From Candidatus Limnocylindrales bacterium (GTDB taxonomy: Bacteria; Moduliflexota; Moduliflexia; Moduliflexales; JAUQPW01), in assembly GCA_035559535.1 (NCBI GenBank), contig DATMBG010000022.1, forward strand, positions 256,568 to 320,567: 64,000 bases of DNA, written 5' to 3'. How positions within the stretch are numbered: position 1 is the first letter of the stretch; each line of letters starts with the position of its first letter. A program made the position numbers and the translations under genes. The notes below the pieces were generated by a model, which saw nothing but the letters and a program-made list of their open reading frames with translations, had not been told where the DNA came from and did not search any database. Positions 62,207-64,000 of this stretch are shown here, in pieces.

Positions 62207-62280
62207 TGCGCCCAGGAGGAGTCGAACCCCCAGCCTACAGATCCGTAGTCTGTTGCTCTATCCAATTGAGCTATGGGCGC
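62207..62280 (-). tRNA. tRNA-Arg (anticodon ACG)
   Basis: Acceptor GCGCCCA/TGGGCGC with discriminator A, a T-loop GGTTCGACTCC and the anticodon loop CTACGGA in an ACAGA/TCTGT stem. A34 is the target of TadA, encoded just downstream. CCA is not encoded. Confidence 0.96.
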
Positions 62281-62297
62281 ACGACACAAACAAATTC

Positions 62298-62389
<92 letters not shown>

Positions 62390-62403
62390 CAGCCCCTCCC
62401 TCT

Positions 62404-62425
62404 CCCTCCCCGTATACGGGGAGGG
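62404..62425. repeat. Perfect 22-base C-rich palindrome
   Basis: CCCTCCCCGTA is followed at once by its reverse complement TACGGGGAGGG. It lies between two tRNA-Ser genes and is of the CCCTCTCCC family. Confidence 0.85.
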
Positions 62426-62503
62426 CTGGGGTGGGACGCTGTTAAACTAACAATATATATTTTAATTGAAAACCCGATTTATTTCAACCTTTGTTTTAAG
62501 TAC

Positions 62504-62523
62504 GGGCGCAAGGCATTGCGCCC
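62504..62523. repeat. GGGCGCAA palindrome, second copy
   Basis: GGGCGCAA-GGCA-TTGCGCCC, followed by CCTACC as in the copy at 60778-60797. The four-base loops are reverse complements of each other (TGCC and GGCA). Confidence 0.85.
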
Positions 62524-62568
62524 CTACCGGGTTCTGATCTCACAGCAATAAATTCTAAAATTTATAGG

Positions 62569-62655
62569 CGGAGAGGGAGGGATTCGAACCCCCGGACCTC
62601 GTAAAAGGTCTGCGGTTTTCAAGACCGCCCCGTTCGGCCACTCCGGCACCTCTCC
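62569..62655 (-). tRNA. tRNA-Ser (anticodon TGA)
   Basis: Acceptor GGAGAGG/CCTCTCC, long variable arm, anticodon loop CTTGAAA in a GCGGT/ACCGC stem. It reads UCA and probably other UCN codons. The 3' sequence is CCT rather than CCA. It begins 3 bases after the serS stop on the minus strand. Confidence 0.96.
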
Positions 62656-62658
62656 GAT

Positions 62659-63981
<1,323 letters not shown>

Positions 63982-64000
63982 CTAATCTAGGATAGATATC

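Overview
The window reads as chromosomal DNA of a Gram-negative bacterium of middling GC. Gram-negative is inferred from a lipobox lipoprotein, an alpha-2-macroglobulin/PBP1C pair and periplasmic quinoprotein and blue-copper proteins. The signal recognition particle RNA is the long type with an Alu domain, and succinate dehydrogenase resembles the Bacillus/Deltaproteobacteria type, so this is not an enterobacterial-style genome. I cannot name a phylum from the sequence alone; an uncultured lineage is likely. There is no integrated phage and no CRISPR array.

Layout. 1-4.8 kb: two-component signalling (a 5'-truncated CHASE3 hybrid kinase, a stand-alone receiver, a receiver-kinase fusion). 4.8-8 kb: a DUF2851 protein and a secreted subtilisin. 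8.2-16.8 kb: an oxidative block with a 2-keto-4-pentenoate hydratase relative, an aldo/keto reductase, a LarA-type racemase, an aldehyde dehydrogenase, a PQQ alcohol dehydrogenase with a lanthanide-type Asp-x-Asp, a sulfocyanin-like copper protein and a MobA-like nucleotidyltransferase. 17-25.6 kb: alpha-2-macroglobulin and PBP1C. 25.7-38.9 kb: SMP-30 lactonase, FHA protein, SdhA/SdhB without an anchor subunit behind a long structured leader, a sulfite-oxidase-like enzyme, an FtsW/RodA protein, a DUF4388 protein, a MEMO-family protein, a beta-decarboxylating dehydrogenase and a 31-residue membrane peptide missed by length cut-offs. 38.9-45.4 kb: two tRNA-Pro genes around pcm, then PBP1A, gap, glyA and rpiB. 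45.9-50.3 kb: an orphan DNA methyltransferase, RidA, methylmalonyl-CoA mutase large subunit and an RluA-type pseudouridine synthase.

The most unusual part is 50.3-55.4 kb. A CheW domain joined to repeated helical modules resembling the N-terminus of NuoE is followed by an HndB/NuoF-like flavoprotein and an [FeFe]-hydrogenase-like protein. The layout mimics an electron-bifurcating HydABC hydrogenase, but key residues are changed: one cysteine of the NuoF [4Fe-4S] site is glycine, and the H-cluster motifs carry Met-to-Thr, Lys-to-Glu and Met-to-Lys changes around the expected diiron subsite. This may be a hydrogenase-derived redox or sensory complex rather than a working hydrogenase.

The last 6 kb is an information-processing block: recR, ybaB, dnaX, long SRP RNA, tadA next to tRNA-Arg(ACG), and four tRNA-Ser genes that together read all serine codons, beside serS. 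The order resembles the Bacillus subtilis serS-tadA-scr-dnaX-yaaK-recR region.

Many gene gaps hold imperfect palindromes made of degenerate 7-9 base tandem units, each locus with its own unit. They look like a genome-wide class of intergenic hairpin elements and help place several start codons.
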